Assembly (NCBI GenBank): GCA_026002935.1
Contig: BPGH01000001.1
Location: 2,817,250-2,881,249, forward strand
DNA: 64,000 nt
Source: Acidimicrobiia bacterium
GTDB taxonomy: Bacteria; Actinomycetota; Acidimicrobiia; IMCC26256; PALSA-610
Direction of reading: 5' to 3'
How positions within the stretch are numbered: the stretch's first letter is position 1; the number at the start of each line of letters is the position of its first letter. Under the pieces are notes generated by a model. The model searched no databases, was not told the origin of the DNA, and saw nothing but the letters and a program-made list of their open reading frames with translations. A program made the translations under genes and the position numbers. Below, in pieces: positions 32,612 through 40,410 of the stretch.

Positions 32612-34021
32612 TCAGCGGACCAGCACGGCGACGAACGCCTCCGCGGGCACCACGACGGCGCCCTCGGCCTCGGCGTGCTCCCGCACCCAGGCGTCCGACG
32701 ACGCGACCACGACCGGGACGCGCTTGGGTCGCGCCTGCACCTCGCGCACGACGACCTCGTCGGCCTCCTCCCCCGCGTCGGAGAAGACGACGCGCACCCC
32801 GCCGCGCCGCAGCGGCGGGCGCGGCCCGCTGCCGTCGCCGTCGAAGACGCACAGCACCTCGCAGCCGAGCCGGCGGTGCAGCGCGGTCACCGCGATACCC
32901 AAGCGCTCCCGCTGGTCGGCCGCCGTCGCGTCGGGCCAGGCCCGCTTCGTGACGTTGTAACCGTCGACCACCAGCAGCACCCCGGCGCCGCGCAGCATCG
33001 CCTCGATCCCCTCCCGGCTCGCCGCGACCATCCCCGCCGGCAGCGCCGGCCGGGCACGCCGGGCGGGCGCCCGCTCCCGGCCCCCGCCCGCCGCCGCACC
33101 GGGTCCGCGCGCCGGCTCGGCGGCCACCTCCACCCGCCGGCGGAGCGCGTCGAGGGTCTCGCCGAGCCGCCGCGCCGAGGCGGCCGCGTCGGCGAGGAGC
33201 TGGGCGTCGCCGGGCTGCAGGCGCGACGGCGCCTGTTCCGCGCGTTCGACCGCCGCGGTGACCTCGGCCCGCAACCTGCGCACGTCGTCCTCGAGCGCGT
33301 GCGCCCGCTGGGACTCGCGCGTCACGCGGGCGCGCTCGGCGTCGAGCGCCGCCTCGAGCTGCGCGACCTGCGCACCGAGCTGCTCGGCCCGCCGTTGCGC
33401 GGCGAGCGCCGCGCGCTCGGCCTGCTCCTCCCGGGCCCGGCGGGCCTGGCGCTCCTCCTTCAGCTCGTCCAGCGCGCGGGCGGCGCGCGCCTCGGCGTCG
33501 AGGCGCGCCGCGTCGGCCCGGCGCCTCGCCTCCTCGAGCGCCGCGAGCTCCCGCTGGTGGGCGCGCGCCGTGTCGGCGTCGCCGCGCTCGAGCCGCGCCC
33601 GCTCGTCGGCGGCGACCACGAGGCCGAGACCGAACTCCGCACCCGGCGGCCGGCACGCGTACAGCACCGAGGCCAGCAGCGGGAGGTCGTGGCGCGTCGC
33701 GGCGTCCTCGACCAGCCGGACGGCGTCGCCGACCGACCACGCCGCGAGCGTGGACCCGACCTCCGGGCGCGCCCGCAGCCGCTCCGACACCGCGGCGCGG
33801 AAGGCGGCGTCGCCGTCGAAGGCCCGGCGCAGCTGGCGCGGCGCCGGACCGTGGAGCAGCCCGCGCCGGTCGAAGCCCTGGAGGTGCCGCAGCGACGCCG
33901 GGACGTCGGCCGGGTCGAGCGAGCGCAGCACGTCCCCCGCGGCCTCCACCAGCGGGAGGAGCAGCGCGTCGGGCACGGGCACCTCGGGGAGCCCGTCGGG
34001 TCCGGCGCCGGGCCCGGTCAC
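32612..34021 (-). CDS. NYN-domain (YacP-like) RNA-associated protein with coiled coil
   Basis: This protein of 469 residues has three parts. The N-terminal 150 or so residues are helical (LPEVPVPDALLLPLVEAAGD). A long Glu/Arg/Ala-rich coiled coil covers about 170-300 (ARAALDELKEERQARRAREE-type sequence). The C-terminal NYN/PIN-like domain begins at about 335, with LLVVDGYNVTKRAWPDA, VLCVFDGDGSG, SDAGEEADEVVVREVQ and VVVASSDAWVREHAEAEGA. The conserved aspartates of YacP-type ribonucleases are visible. GTG at 34021 is chosen because the sequence upstream is low-complexity. It probably cuts or binds RNA, as known for Rae1/YacP-like proteins; this is inference. Confidence 0.82.
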   Translation of the reverse strand: MTGPGAGPDGLPEVPVPDALLLPLVEAAGDVLRSLDPADVPASLRHLQGFDRRGLLHGPAPRQLRRAFDGDAAFRAAVSERLRARPEVGSTLAAWSVGDAVRLVEDAATRHDLPLLASVLYACRPPGAEFGLGLVVAADERARLERGDADTARAHQRELAALEEARRRADAARLDAEARAARALDELKEERQARRAREEQAERAALAAQRRAEQLGAQVAQLEAALDAERARVTRESQRAHALEDDVRRLRAEVTAAVERAEQAPSRLQPGDAQLLADAAASARRLGETLDALRRRVEVAAEPARGPGAAAGGGRERAPARRARPALPAGMVAASREGIEAMLRGAGVLLVVDGYNVTKRAWPDATAADQRERLGIAVTALHRRLGCEVLCVFDGDGSGPRPPLRRGGVRVVFSDAGEEADEVVVREVQARPKRVPVVVASSDAWVREHAEAEGAVVVPAEAFVAVLVR

Positions 34022-34074
34022 GCCCGCGGCCCCCCCGCCGCGCCCGCCCCGCCCGCGGCCGGCACGCGCCGCCG

Positions 34075-34080
34075 TAGGCT
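34075..34080 (+). promoter_or_regulatory. -10 element TAGGCT of yjbQ
   Basis: TAGGCT lies 31 bases before the ATG at 34112, leaving a short leader with a GGAGGGG site. Confidence 0.4.
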
Positions 34081-34111
34081 CGGGGTGCGGCCGGGCGGAC
34101 CGGAGGGGACG

Positions 34112-34531
34112 ATGCAGACGTGCCGACGCGAGTTCACGCTCGAGACGCGCGGCGACGGCGACGTGCTCGACCTGACGGCCCGAGCGCAGGAGGCGATCGA
34201 CGAGTCGGGGTTGCGCGACGGCGTCTGCACGGTCTTCGTCGCGCACTCCACCTGCGGCGTGACCACGATCGAGTACGAGCCCGGCTGCACGCGCGACCTG
34301 AACGACGTGCTCGAGGCGATCACCCCGCGGGGGCGCCGCTGGGAGCACAACGTCCGCAACGCCGACACCAACGGACACAGCCACGTGCGCGCCGCGCTGG
34401 TGGGCCCCTCGGTCACCGTCCCGTTCTCCGGCTCGCGCCTCGACGTCGGGACGTGGCAGCGGATCGTGTGCATCGACTTCGACGACCGCCCGCGCTCACG
34501 GCGCGTGATCGTGCAGGTGCTCGGCGTCTGA
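34112..34531 (+). CDS. YjbQ family (UPF0047) protein
   Basis: This 139-residue protein belongs to the YjbQ family. Conserved parts are GVCTVFVAHSTCGVTTIEYE with the family His and Thr/Ser residues, TNGHSHVRAALVGPSVTVPF and TWQRIVCIDFDDRPRSRRV. Members show weak thiamine-phosphate-synthase activity in some tests, but their main role is unsettled. GGAGGGG lies 5 bases before the ATG. Its 3' end overlaps the convergent zinc-ribbon gene by 36 bases. Confidence 0.92.
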   Translation: MQTCRREFTLETRGDGDVLDLTARAQEAIDESGLRDGVCTVFVAHSTCGVTTIEYEPGCTRDLNDVLEAITPRGRRWEHNVRNADTNGHSHVRAALVGPSVTVPFSGSRLDVGTWQRIVCIDFDDRPRSRRVIVQVLGV

Positions 34532-34738
34532 GCCGACCGGCACGCGCTCGACGGTGTCGCCCGCCGCGCCGCACCACCGGCACGAGACCCGCTCGACCCG
34601 CTCGTCGAGGACCTCCTCCTCCTCGATCTCCAGGTCGCCCCCGATCGTGTAGTGGTGGAACGCGCGGGTGCGCCGCGAGGTGACGACGTCGAAGCGGGTG
34701 AGGTTGCCGCACGCCGTGCACCGGTACCGCTCGGCCAT
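34496..34738 (-). CDS. Small zinc-ribbon protein
   Basis: This 80-residue protein has two CxxC knuckles, CTACGN at the N-terminus (YRCTACGNLTRFDV) and CRWCGA near residue 53, so it probably binds one zinc. Between them lies a Glu-rich segment (LEIEEEEVLDERVERV). The plan resembles small actinobacterial zinc ribbons of unknown role. Its 3' end overlaps yjbQ by 36 bases on the opposite strand. Confidence 0.75.
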   Translation of the reverse strand: MAERYRCTACGNLTRFDVVTSRRTRAFHHYTIGGDLEIEEEEVLDERVERVSCRWCGAAGDTVERVPVGSDAEHLHDHAP

Positions 34739-34883
34739 GGCCGGAGGATATCGGCGCGCCCCCGGGCGCCCGCCGCCCCGTCACCACGCGGGATCGCCGG
34801 TCCGGCCGCCGCGGCACCGCCCCGTGCCGTGCGCGCCGCCCCCCGGCGCGGCGGCGGCCGACGCGGGCGAACATCCTTTCGCC

Positions 34884-34899
34884 ACGAACACCTGTTCGT
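34884..34899. promoter_or_regulatory. SOS (LexA) box
   Basis: ACGAACACCTGTTCGT is a perfect dyad matching the Gram-positive/mycobacterial LexA site CGAAC-N4-GTTCG. A weaker copy, CGAAC-ATCC-TTTCG, lies at 34868-34881, 17 bases away. Both precede a DNA-repair nuclease gene. Confidence 0.75.
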
Positions 34900-34905
34900 T
34901 ACGAT
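34900..34905 (+). promoter_or_regulatory. -10 element TACGAT of the repair nuclease gene
   Basis: TACGAT lies 8 bases before the ATG at 34914 and directly after the SOS box, so bound LexA would cover the promoter. Confidence 0.55.
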
Positions 34906-34913
34906 CGCCGCCC

Positions 34914-36650
34914 ATGGCGACCACTTCCCCGCGGGCGCCCCTGCCGGCCCCGCACGCCCGCCTCGCCGTGCCGCTCCCCGGCTTCCGGCCGGCGGCCGCC
35001 GGCACCCCGCCGCCCCCCCGCCAGCAGTCGCTCGACGACCTCGGCACCCCGCTGTCGCGCGTGACGTTCGTGGTCCTCGACCTCGAGACGACCGGCGGCG
35101 CGCCGGGTACGGACGCGATCACCGAGATCGGCGCGCTCCGGCTCCGCGGCGGCGAGCTGCTCGGCCGCTTCGAGACGCTCGTCAACCCGGGCGTGCCGAT
35201 CCCGCCCTCGATCACCTTCCTCACGGGGATCACCGAGTCGATGGTGCTGCCGGCACCGCGGATCGGGGAGCTGGTGCCGACCCTCGCCGAGTTCATCGGC
35301 GATGCCGTGATCGTCGGCCACAACGTCCGGTTCGACTGCGCGTTCCTCGACGCCGCCTTCGCGGCGCACGGGTACCCGCGGCTGGCGAACCGCCGCGTCG
35401 ACACGCTGCGGCTCGCGCGCCGGCTCGTGCGCGACGAGGTCCCCGATCTTCGCCTGCAGACGCTCGCGCGCCACTTCCGGACGGCGACGGCGCCCGTGCA
35501 CCGCGCGTACGCCGACGCGGCCGCGACGGCGGAGGTCTTCCACGCCCTGCTCGAACGGGCGGCGGGCTTCGGCGTGCTCGGCCTCGACGACCTGCTCGCA
35601 CTCCCGACGATGCGGGCGCACCCGTCCGCCGCGAAGCTCGCGTTGACCGCGGGGCTGCCGCGCGCGCCCGGCCTCTACGTGTTCCGCGACCGTGACGGGC
35701 GCGCCCTGTACGTCGGCAAGGCGGCGAACCTGCGGGCGCGCGTCCGCTCCTACTTCTCGGGCGACGACCGCCGCAAGGTCCCCCAGCTCCTGCGCGAGAC
35801 CGTGCGCATCGATCACCGCGTGTGCGCGGGGCCGCTCGAGGCGGCGGTGCGCGAGATCCGGCTGATCCGGGAGCTGCAACCGCGGTTCAACCGCCACGGC
35901 AAGGGCACGCGGCGCGACGCCTACGTCAAGCTGACCGCCGAACGCTTCCCGCGCCTCACCGTGGTGCACCGGCTCGGCGCGGGCGACCGCGACGCGCTCG
36001 GCCCCTTCCGGTCGGGCGCGTCGGCGCTCCTCGTCCGGGAGGCGATCGAGAGCGCCGTGCCGTTGCGCAGGTGCACCGCGCGCGTCCCGCTGCGCGCGAC
36101 ACCCGAGCCGGGACCGCCCTGCCTGCCGGCACAGCTCGGCGTCGCGACCTGCCCCTGCCGCGCGCAGGTCGACGACGCGCGCTACGACGCGATCGTCGCG
36201 CTCGTACGGCGCGGGCTCGACGGCGAGCCGGACCTGCTCCTGCGCCCGCTCGAGGAACGGATGCACCGGCTCGCGCGGGAGGAACGCTACGAAGAGGCCG
36301 CGGCGACCCGGGACCGGCTGCGCGCGTTGGCGCACGCGCTGCGCCGGCGTCAGCGCGTGGAGCCCTTGCGGCGGACCGAACGGATCGTGCTCGACTCACC
36401 CGAGGGGACCGTCGAGCTCGAACACGGCCGGCTCGTCCTGCCGGACGACCGACCCCCGCCGCCCGACCTGTCCCGGCCGGCCGACGGGGTCGAGACCGAC
36501 GAGCTCCTCGTCGTCGCGCGCTGGCTGGACCGGTACGCCGCGTCCCTGCGCGTGCGGGCGGTCTCGGGGACGTTCGCGAGCGCGCTGCCGGCGATCGCCG
36601 CCTATGACACGGGCCGCGGGGCGTCGCGCCGGGCCGCCGGTCCCGGCTGA
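34914..36650 (+). CDS. DEDDh exonuclease / GIY-YIG (UvrC N-terminal-like) fusion nuclease
   Basis: This 578-residue protein joins two nuclease modules. The DnaQ-like 3'-5' exonuclease has all five residues: Asp56 and Glu58 in LDLETTG, Asp141 in GHNVRFDCAF, His196 and Asp201 in HRAYADA. From about 248 a GIY-YIG domain follows (PGLYVF, ALYVGKAANLRARVRSYF). A UVR motif is at about 445-470 (ERMHRLAREERYEEAAATRD). Actinobacteria carry this fusion in addition to UvrC (Rv2191 in M. tuberculosis is similar), and a Cho-like incision role in repair is likely. The SOS box and short promoter spacing support damage induction. Confidence 0.92.
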   Translation: MATTSPRAPLPAPHARLAVPLPGFRPAAAGTPPPPRQQSLDDLGTPLSRVTFVVLDLETTGGAPGTDAITEIGALRLRGGELLGRFETLVNPGVPIPPSITFLTGITESMVLPAPRIGELVPTLAEFIGDAVIVGHNVRFDCAFLDAAFAAHGYPRLANRRVDTLRLARRLVRDEVPDLRLQTLARHFRTATAPVHRAYADAAATAEVFHALLERAAGFGVLGLDDLLALPTMRAHPSAAKLALTAGLPRAPGLYVFRDRDGRALYVGKAANLRARVRSYFSGDDRRKVPQLLRETVRIDHRVCAGPLEAAVREIRLIRELQPRFNRHGKGTRRDAYVKLTAERFPRLTVVHRLGAGDRDALGPFRSGASALLVREAIESAVPLRRCTARVPLRATPEPGPPCLPAQLGVATCPCRAQVDDARYDAIVALVRRGLDGEPDLLLRPLEERMHRLAREERYEEAAATRDRLRALAHALRRRQRVEPLRRTERIVLDSPEGTVELEHGRLVLPDDRPPPPDLSRPADGVETDELLVVARWLDRYAASLRVRAVSGTFASALPAIAAYDTGRGASRRAAGPG

Positions 36651-37183
36651 GCGGCCGGCGGGGTCGCGAGGCGGACGAGCGCCCGACGTCGACGCCAGCG
36701 CGAGATCCCGAGCACCGAGAAGTGGACGACCGCCGCGGTCACGAGCGCCACGAGCGGCAGCAGCCGCACGACGGGCCAGAAGCGGCCCCAGCCGGTCTCG
36801 AGGAACACGTCCTCGAGCTGCTTGCTCGTGAGCAGGCCGACGGAACGCGCGGGCGCGAAGACCACGAAGAACCCGACCGGCACCGCCACGAACCAGATCA
36901 GCAGCCGCACCGTGAACGGCACGACGCCCTGGCTCGCGCGCTGCGCCCGCCGCGACGGGCCGGCCACCGCGGTCCGCCCGTTGGGGGCGGCCGGCGGGGG
37001 CGCGGCCGGCACCCGCGTCGTGACCGGCTGCGGGCCCGGCTGCGGGCCCGGAGCCGCGGCGCGGAACCGTTCCGGCACTTTCAGCACGCGGCCACAGCCG
37101 CTGCAGCGGAACGCCGCCGCGCCGCCCGCGATCCCGAGCGGGTGTTTCGTCCCGCAGTCGGGACACTGCAGGACCGGCGCCAC
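36602..37183 (-). CDS. Zinc-ribbon membrane protein
   Basis: This 193-residue protein begins with a zinc ribbon, CPDCGTKHPLGI and FRCSGCGRVLKVPERF. A Pro/Ala-rich linker and then two membrane segments follow, near 98-115 (VRLLIWFVAVPVGFFVVFAP) and 145-165 (VVRLLPLVALVTAAVVHF). GTG at 37183 lies 2 bases after the trpD stop, so it is probably translated from the trpD mRNA. The 3' end overlaps the repair nuclease gene by 49 bases on the other strand. Function is unknown; similar proteins occur beside housekeeping genes in Acidimicrobiia-like genomes, which is my recollection and not tested. Confidence 0.78.
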   Translation of the reverse strand: MAPVLQCPDCGTKHPLGIAGGAAAFRCSGCGRVLKVPERFRAAAPGPQPGPQPVTTRVPAAPPPAAPNGRTAVAGPSRRAQRASQGVVPFTVRLLIWFVAVPVGFFVVFAPARSVGLLTSKQLEDVFLETGWGRFWPVVRLLPLVALVTAAVVHFSVLGISRWRRRRALVRLATPPAAQPGPAARRDAPRPVS

Positions 37184-37185
37184 GG

Positions 37186-38235
37186 CTACGACCCCGCCCC
37201 GGACGCGCGCGCGTCGGTGCTCACCCGCACGAGCGTCTCGAGCGCCCGGGCCGCGCTCCCGTCGTCGACCGCCTCCGCCGCGCGCGCGACACCGGCGGCG
37301 AGGTCGTCGGCGATTCCGGCCACGACGAGGGCCGCGGCCGCGTTGAGGAGCGCGATGTCGCGGTGCGGGCCGCGCGCGCCGGACAGGACCGACCGCACGA
37401 CCTCGGCGTTGGCGGGCGCGTCGCCGCCGACGAGCGCCGACGGTTCGGCCCGCGCGAGCCCCAGCTCCTCCGGGTCGACGGTGAAGGTCCGCATCTCGCC
37501 GCCGGCCAGCTCGTGCACCGTGCTCGTGGTGGTCGTCGTCAGTTCGTCGAGCCCGTCGTCGCCGTGGAAGACGAGCGCGTGCTCCGAGCCGAGCTCGCGC
37601 AGCGCGCCGAGCATCGTGCGGGCCATGCCCTCGTCGGACACCCCGACGGCCTGCCGCCGCACCCGGGCCGGGTTCGCGAGCGGCCCGACGAAGTTGAACG
37701 TCGTCGGGACGGCGAGCTCCTTGCGCGCGGGGGCGACGAACCGCATCGCGGGGTGGAAGCGCGGTGCGAAGCAGAAGCCGACGCCCGCCTCGGCGACGCA
37801 GCGTTCCACACCGCGGGGGCCGAGGTCGATCGCCACACCCAGCGCCTCCAGCACGTCGGCCGAACCGCACCGCGACGACGCGGCGCGGTTGCCGTGCTTC
37901 ACGACCCGGGCGCCGGCGCCGGCCGCGATCAGCGCGGCCATCGTGGAGACGTTGACCGTGCCCGCGCGGTCGCCGCCCGTCCCGCAGGTGTCGATCGCGC
38001 CGTCGGGGACGTCGAGGTGTTCCCCGTACCGGCGCATCGCGCGCACGATCCCGGCGAGCTCCGTCTCGGTCTCGCCCTTGGTCCGCAACGCGACGACGAA
38101 CCCCGCCACCTGCACGTCGCCGACCCGCCCCTCGAGCAGCTCGCCGAGCGCGGTGTCGATCTCGTCGTCGAGCAGTGGTTCGCCGCGCACGAGCCGGGCG
38201 AGGATCGGCACGAGCGCCTCGTTCACCACGTCCAC
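37186..38235 (-). CDS. trpD: Anthranilate phosphoribosyltransferase
   Basis: This 349-residue enzyme transfers phosphoribose from PRPP to anthranilate, the second step of tryptophan synthesis. Signatures are the PRPP-binding loop DTCGTGGDRAGTVNVST near 82, KHGNRAASSRCGSADVLEAL near 112 and FCFAPRFHPAMRFV, then FNFVGPLANPARVRRQAVGV. No other trp genes are nearby; the gene lies 30 bases after an acyl-CoA dehydrogenase and runs into a zinc-ribbon membrane protein gene. The GTG start at 38235 gives a normal N-terminus. Confidence 0.96.
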   Translation of the reverse strand: MDVVNEALVPILARLVRGEPLLDDEIDTALGELLEGRVGDVQVAGFVVALRTKGETETELAGIVRAMRRYGEHLDVPDGAIDTCGTGGDRAGTVNVSTMAALIAAGAGARVVKHGNRAASSRCGSADVLEALGVAIDLGPRGVERCVAEAGVGFCFAPRFHPAMRFVAPARKELAVPTTFNFVGPLANPARVRRQAVGVSDEGMARTMLGALRELGSEHALVFHGDDGLDELTTTTTSTVHELAGGEMRTFTVDPEELGLARAEPSALVGGDAPANAEVVRSVLSGARGPHRDIALLNAAAALVVAGIADDLAAGVARAAEAVDDGSAARALETLVRVSTDARASGAGS

Positions 38236-38265
38236 CTGCCGGACCGCGCGGTCACGCCGAGGCCC

Positions 38266-39432
38266 TCAGTCCCACCACAGGTCCCGGTCCAGCACGCCCC
38301 GGGCGATGAGGCCGAGCTGGATCTGCGACGTCCCCTCGACGATCGTGAGCTGGCGGGCGTCCCGGTAGTACAGCTCGGTCATGTGGTCCTTCATGTAGCC
38401 GGCGGCGCCGAGCATCTGGAGGGCCTCACCCGAGACCTTCACCGCGACCTCGGTCGCGTAGTACTTCGCCATGGACAGGAACGGGACGTACTCGCGCGTG
38501 AACTTGCCCTCGTCGGCCATCGCCGCGGCCCGGTAGGTGAGCAGCCGGGCCGCCTCGATCTCGGTCGCGAGCTCGGCGATCTTCCACTGGATCCCCTGCA
38601 TGTCGGCGATCGTGCGCCCGAACGCCGCGCGCTCCTTGACGTAGTCGACGGCGTACATGAGCGCGCCCTCGGCGAGCCCGATGCCGCGGGCGGCGACGAT
38701 CGGGCGCATCGAGTTGAGGCCGAGCATGGCGAGCCGGAAGCCGCCGACGTCACCGACCACGTTCGACGCCGGCACCCGCACCCCGTCCAGGACGAGCTCG
38801 CCGGTGTCGACGCCGCGCACTCCCATCTTGTCGTCGGTGCGCCCGACCGAGACCCCGGGCCAGTTGCGCTCCACGATGAAGCACGTGATGTCGTCGTGGG
38901 CACGCGACTCGGCCGGGCCCGTCTTGGCGAACACGCAGTACCAGTCGGCCTGCACGACCCCCGACATCCAGCACTTCGTGCCCGTCAGCACCCAGTCGTC
39001 GCCGTCGCGCACGGCCTTGGTGCGCATCCCGACCACGTCGCTGCCCGCCTGGGGCTCCGACAGGCCGAACGCCGCGCGCATCGCGCCGGTCGCGACGCCC
39101 CGAACGTAGTGGTCCTTCTGCTCCTCGCTCCCGGCGATCAGCACCGGGCCCGTGGGCAGGCGGGTCAGCAGGAGCATGAGCGCGGCGGTGTTGGAGTACT
39201 TCGCGACCTCCTCGATCGCGATCGTGAGGCCGAGGATGCCGCCACCCGAGCCGCCGTAGCGCTCCGGGACCACGAGCCCGAGCAGGCCGGTGTCGCGGAA
39301 CAACTCGAAGAGGTCCTGCGGGTACTCGCCCGTCGTGTCGATCTCGCGTGCCCGGGGGGCGACCTTCTCCTGCGCGAGCTTGCGGACGGTGGCCTGGAGC
39401 TCCCCCAGCTCCGGCGGCAGGTCGAACTGCAT
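38266..39432 (-). CDS. Acyl-CoA dehydrogenase, short/branched-chain type
   Basis: This 388-residue FAD enzyme shows the full classical plan: RYGGSGGGILGLTIAIEEV, FGLSEPQAGSDVVGMRT, the FAD-binding AAFGRTIADMQGIQWKIAEL, QMLGAAGYMKDHMTELYYRD and the catalytic Glu in TIVEGTSQIQLGLIAR. Unlike the other two dehydrogenases in this window it keeps the EGT catalytic glutamate, so it should work as a homotetramer on short- to medium-chain or branched acyl-CoA. A TAGGCT -10 element precedes the ATG by 7 bases. trpD follows 30 bases downstream. Confidence 0.95.
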   Translation of the reverse strand: MQFDLPPELGELQATVRKLAQEKVAPRAREIDTTGEYPQDLFELFRDTGLLGLVVPERYGGSGGGILGLTIAIEEVAKYSNTAALMLLLTRLPTGPVLIAGSEEQKDHYVRGVATGAMRAAFGLSEPQAGSDVVGMRTKAVRDGDDWVLTGTKCWMSGVVQADWYCVFAKTGPAESRAHDDITCFIVERNWPGVSVGRTDDKMGVRGVDTGELVLDGVRVPASNVVGDVGGFRLAMLGLNSMRPIVAARGIGLAEGALMYAVDYVKERAAFGRTIADMQGIQWKIAELATEIEAARLLTYRAAAMADEGKFTREYVPFLSMAKYYATEVAVKVSGEALQMLGAAGYMKDHMTELYYRDARQLTIVEGTSQIQLGLIARGVLDRDLWWD

Positions 39433-39439
39433 CGGGGGC

Positions 39440-39445
39440 AGCCTA
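39440..39445 (-). promoter_or_regulatory. -10 element TAGGCT of the acyl-CoA dehydrogenase/trpD operon
   Basis: TAGGCT on the minus strand ends 7 bases before the ATG at 39432, consistent with a leaderless start. Confidence 0.5.
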
Positions 39446-39498
39446 CCGGCGCGCGCTCGCGACCGACCTTCCGGGACGGGGCCGCCTGCCGCCGTTCG

Positions 39499-39735
39499 TC
39501 AGCCCGCGCGCCGGCGCTGACGGACGAGCCGGCGGCGCTCCTTCGCCGTGTAGCCACCCCACACGCCGTGCTTCTCGCGCAACGCGATCGCGTGCTCGAG
39601 GCACGTCTCCCGCACGGGGCACGGCGCGCAGATCGCCTTGGCCTCCAGTGCGGGGTCCTCGTCGTCCTCGGGGTGGAACACCGCGGGGTCGGCGCCCTTG
39701 CAGCGGCCCTGGTCACGCCAGGTGGAAACGCCCAT
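39499..39735 (-). CDS. WhiB-family iron-sulfur transcriptional regulator
   Basis: This 78-residue protein has the four cluster-binding cysteines Cys12, Cys36, Cys39 and Cys45, followed by the G(V/I)WGG turn (HGVWGGYTAKERRRLVRQRR) and a basic C-terminal DNA-binding tail. WhiB proteins hold a [4Fe-4S] cluster, bind the primary sigma factor and occur only in actinobacteria and their phages. The compact size and early GVWGG suggest a WhiB1/WhiB2-like housekeeping form. A GGGGGG site lies directly before the ATG. It is transcribed toward the acyl-CoA dehydrogenase but separated by 66 bases. Confidence 0.95.
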   Translation of the reverse strand: MGVSTWRDQGRCKGADPAVFHPEDDEDPALEAKAICAPCPVRETCLEHAIALREKHGVWGGYTAKERRRLVRQRRRAG

Positions 39736-39833
39736 CGCCCCCCAATCGGCCGGGGCGCGCCGGGAGTTGAGGAACCCGGGGCCCCGCCCACCGGGGCCCG
39801 CGGCGGCGCACCCCGGCCGCCCGCGGGCGTCCC

Positions 39834-39839
39834 TAGGAT
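39834..39839 (+). promoter_or_regulatory. -10 element TAGGAT
   Basis: TAGGAT lies 7 bases before a GTG at 39847 that opens a 20-codon ORF leading into the membrane-protein gene at 39906. Confidence 0.45.
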
Positions 39840-39846
39840 CCCGGGG

Positions 39847-39909
39847 GTGACCGCCGAGCCGACCCGCCCCGACCCCCGAAGCGCCGGACCGGCGGCCCCG
39901 GGCCGGTGA
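39847..39909 (+). other. 20-codon leader ORF before a membrane-protein gene
   Basis: GTG at 39847 begins VTAEPTRPDPRSAGPAAPGR and stops in a GTGA overlap with the next start. The -10 element is placed for this GTG, not for 39906. It may be a translated leader that loads ribosomes for the downstream gene. Confidence 0.4.
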
Positions 39910-40319
39910 GCCGCCGCTCGGCGGCGGTCGCGCGGGGGGCGGGCGCGGGCCTCGCGGTGATCGTGCCGGTGAGCGTGGCCGTCGAGGTCCTCGACCGCGG
40001 CGGTCGCGAGGGCTCGCCGTGGCTCCTCGTCCCCTTCGCGGCGGTGCTGGGCGCGTACTTCCTCGCCGGGAGGATCGCCGCCCGGCGCGCGGACGCCGCG
40101 CCCGTGCTGCACGGGATCGCCGCGGGGCTCACGGCCTTCGGCGCGTGGCTGGTCCTGCGCGCCGCGGTGCCGGTGGTCCGCGGGGACGAGATCGGCTTCG
40201 GCACCCGCGCGGTCCTGACGAACGCGCTGCTCGCGGGCGCCTTCGCCGCGTTCGGCGCGACCACCGGCGCGCCCGCGCGCCGCGACGCGGACCCCCGTCA
40301 CGCGCCCGGCCGCGGGTGA
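39906..40319 (+). CDS. Small membrane protein, unknown function
   Basis: This 137-residue protein has about four hydrophobic segments: AGAGLAVIVPVSVAVEVL, LLVPFAAVLGAYFLAGRIAA, GIAAGLTAFGAWLVLRAAV and AVLTNALLAGAFAAFGAT. No catalytic motif is visible. The GTG start at 39906 has no ribosome-binding site of its own and overlaps the stop of the 20-codon leader ORF, so translation is probably coupled. It lies between divergent WhiB and the convergent Fem-like operon. Confidence 0.65.
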   Translation: MSRRSAAVARGAGAGLAVIVPVSVAVEVLDRGGREGSPWLLVPFAAVLGAYFLAGRIAARRADAAPVLHGIAAGLTAFGAWLVLRAAVPVVRGDEIGFGTRAVLTNALLAGAFAAFGATTGAPARRDADPRHAPGRG

Positions 40320-40410
40320 GTCACGCGGGCGGCGTCACGGTGGCCGTCACGGCGCGACCGTGACCGTGCGGCCCGACCCGCGTCGCGGGGTCACGCAGGC
40401 GGTGTCACGG
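40320..40410. repeat. Two 20-bp imperfect direct repeats, 70 bp apart
   Basis: TCACGCGGGCGGCGTCACGG at 40321-40340 and TCACGCAGGCGGTGTCACGG at 40391-40410 differ at two positions. The second covers the stop codon of the Fem-like gene at 40405. They may be a local duplication of that gene end. Confidence 0.6.
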
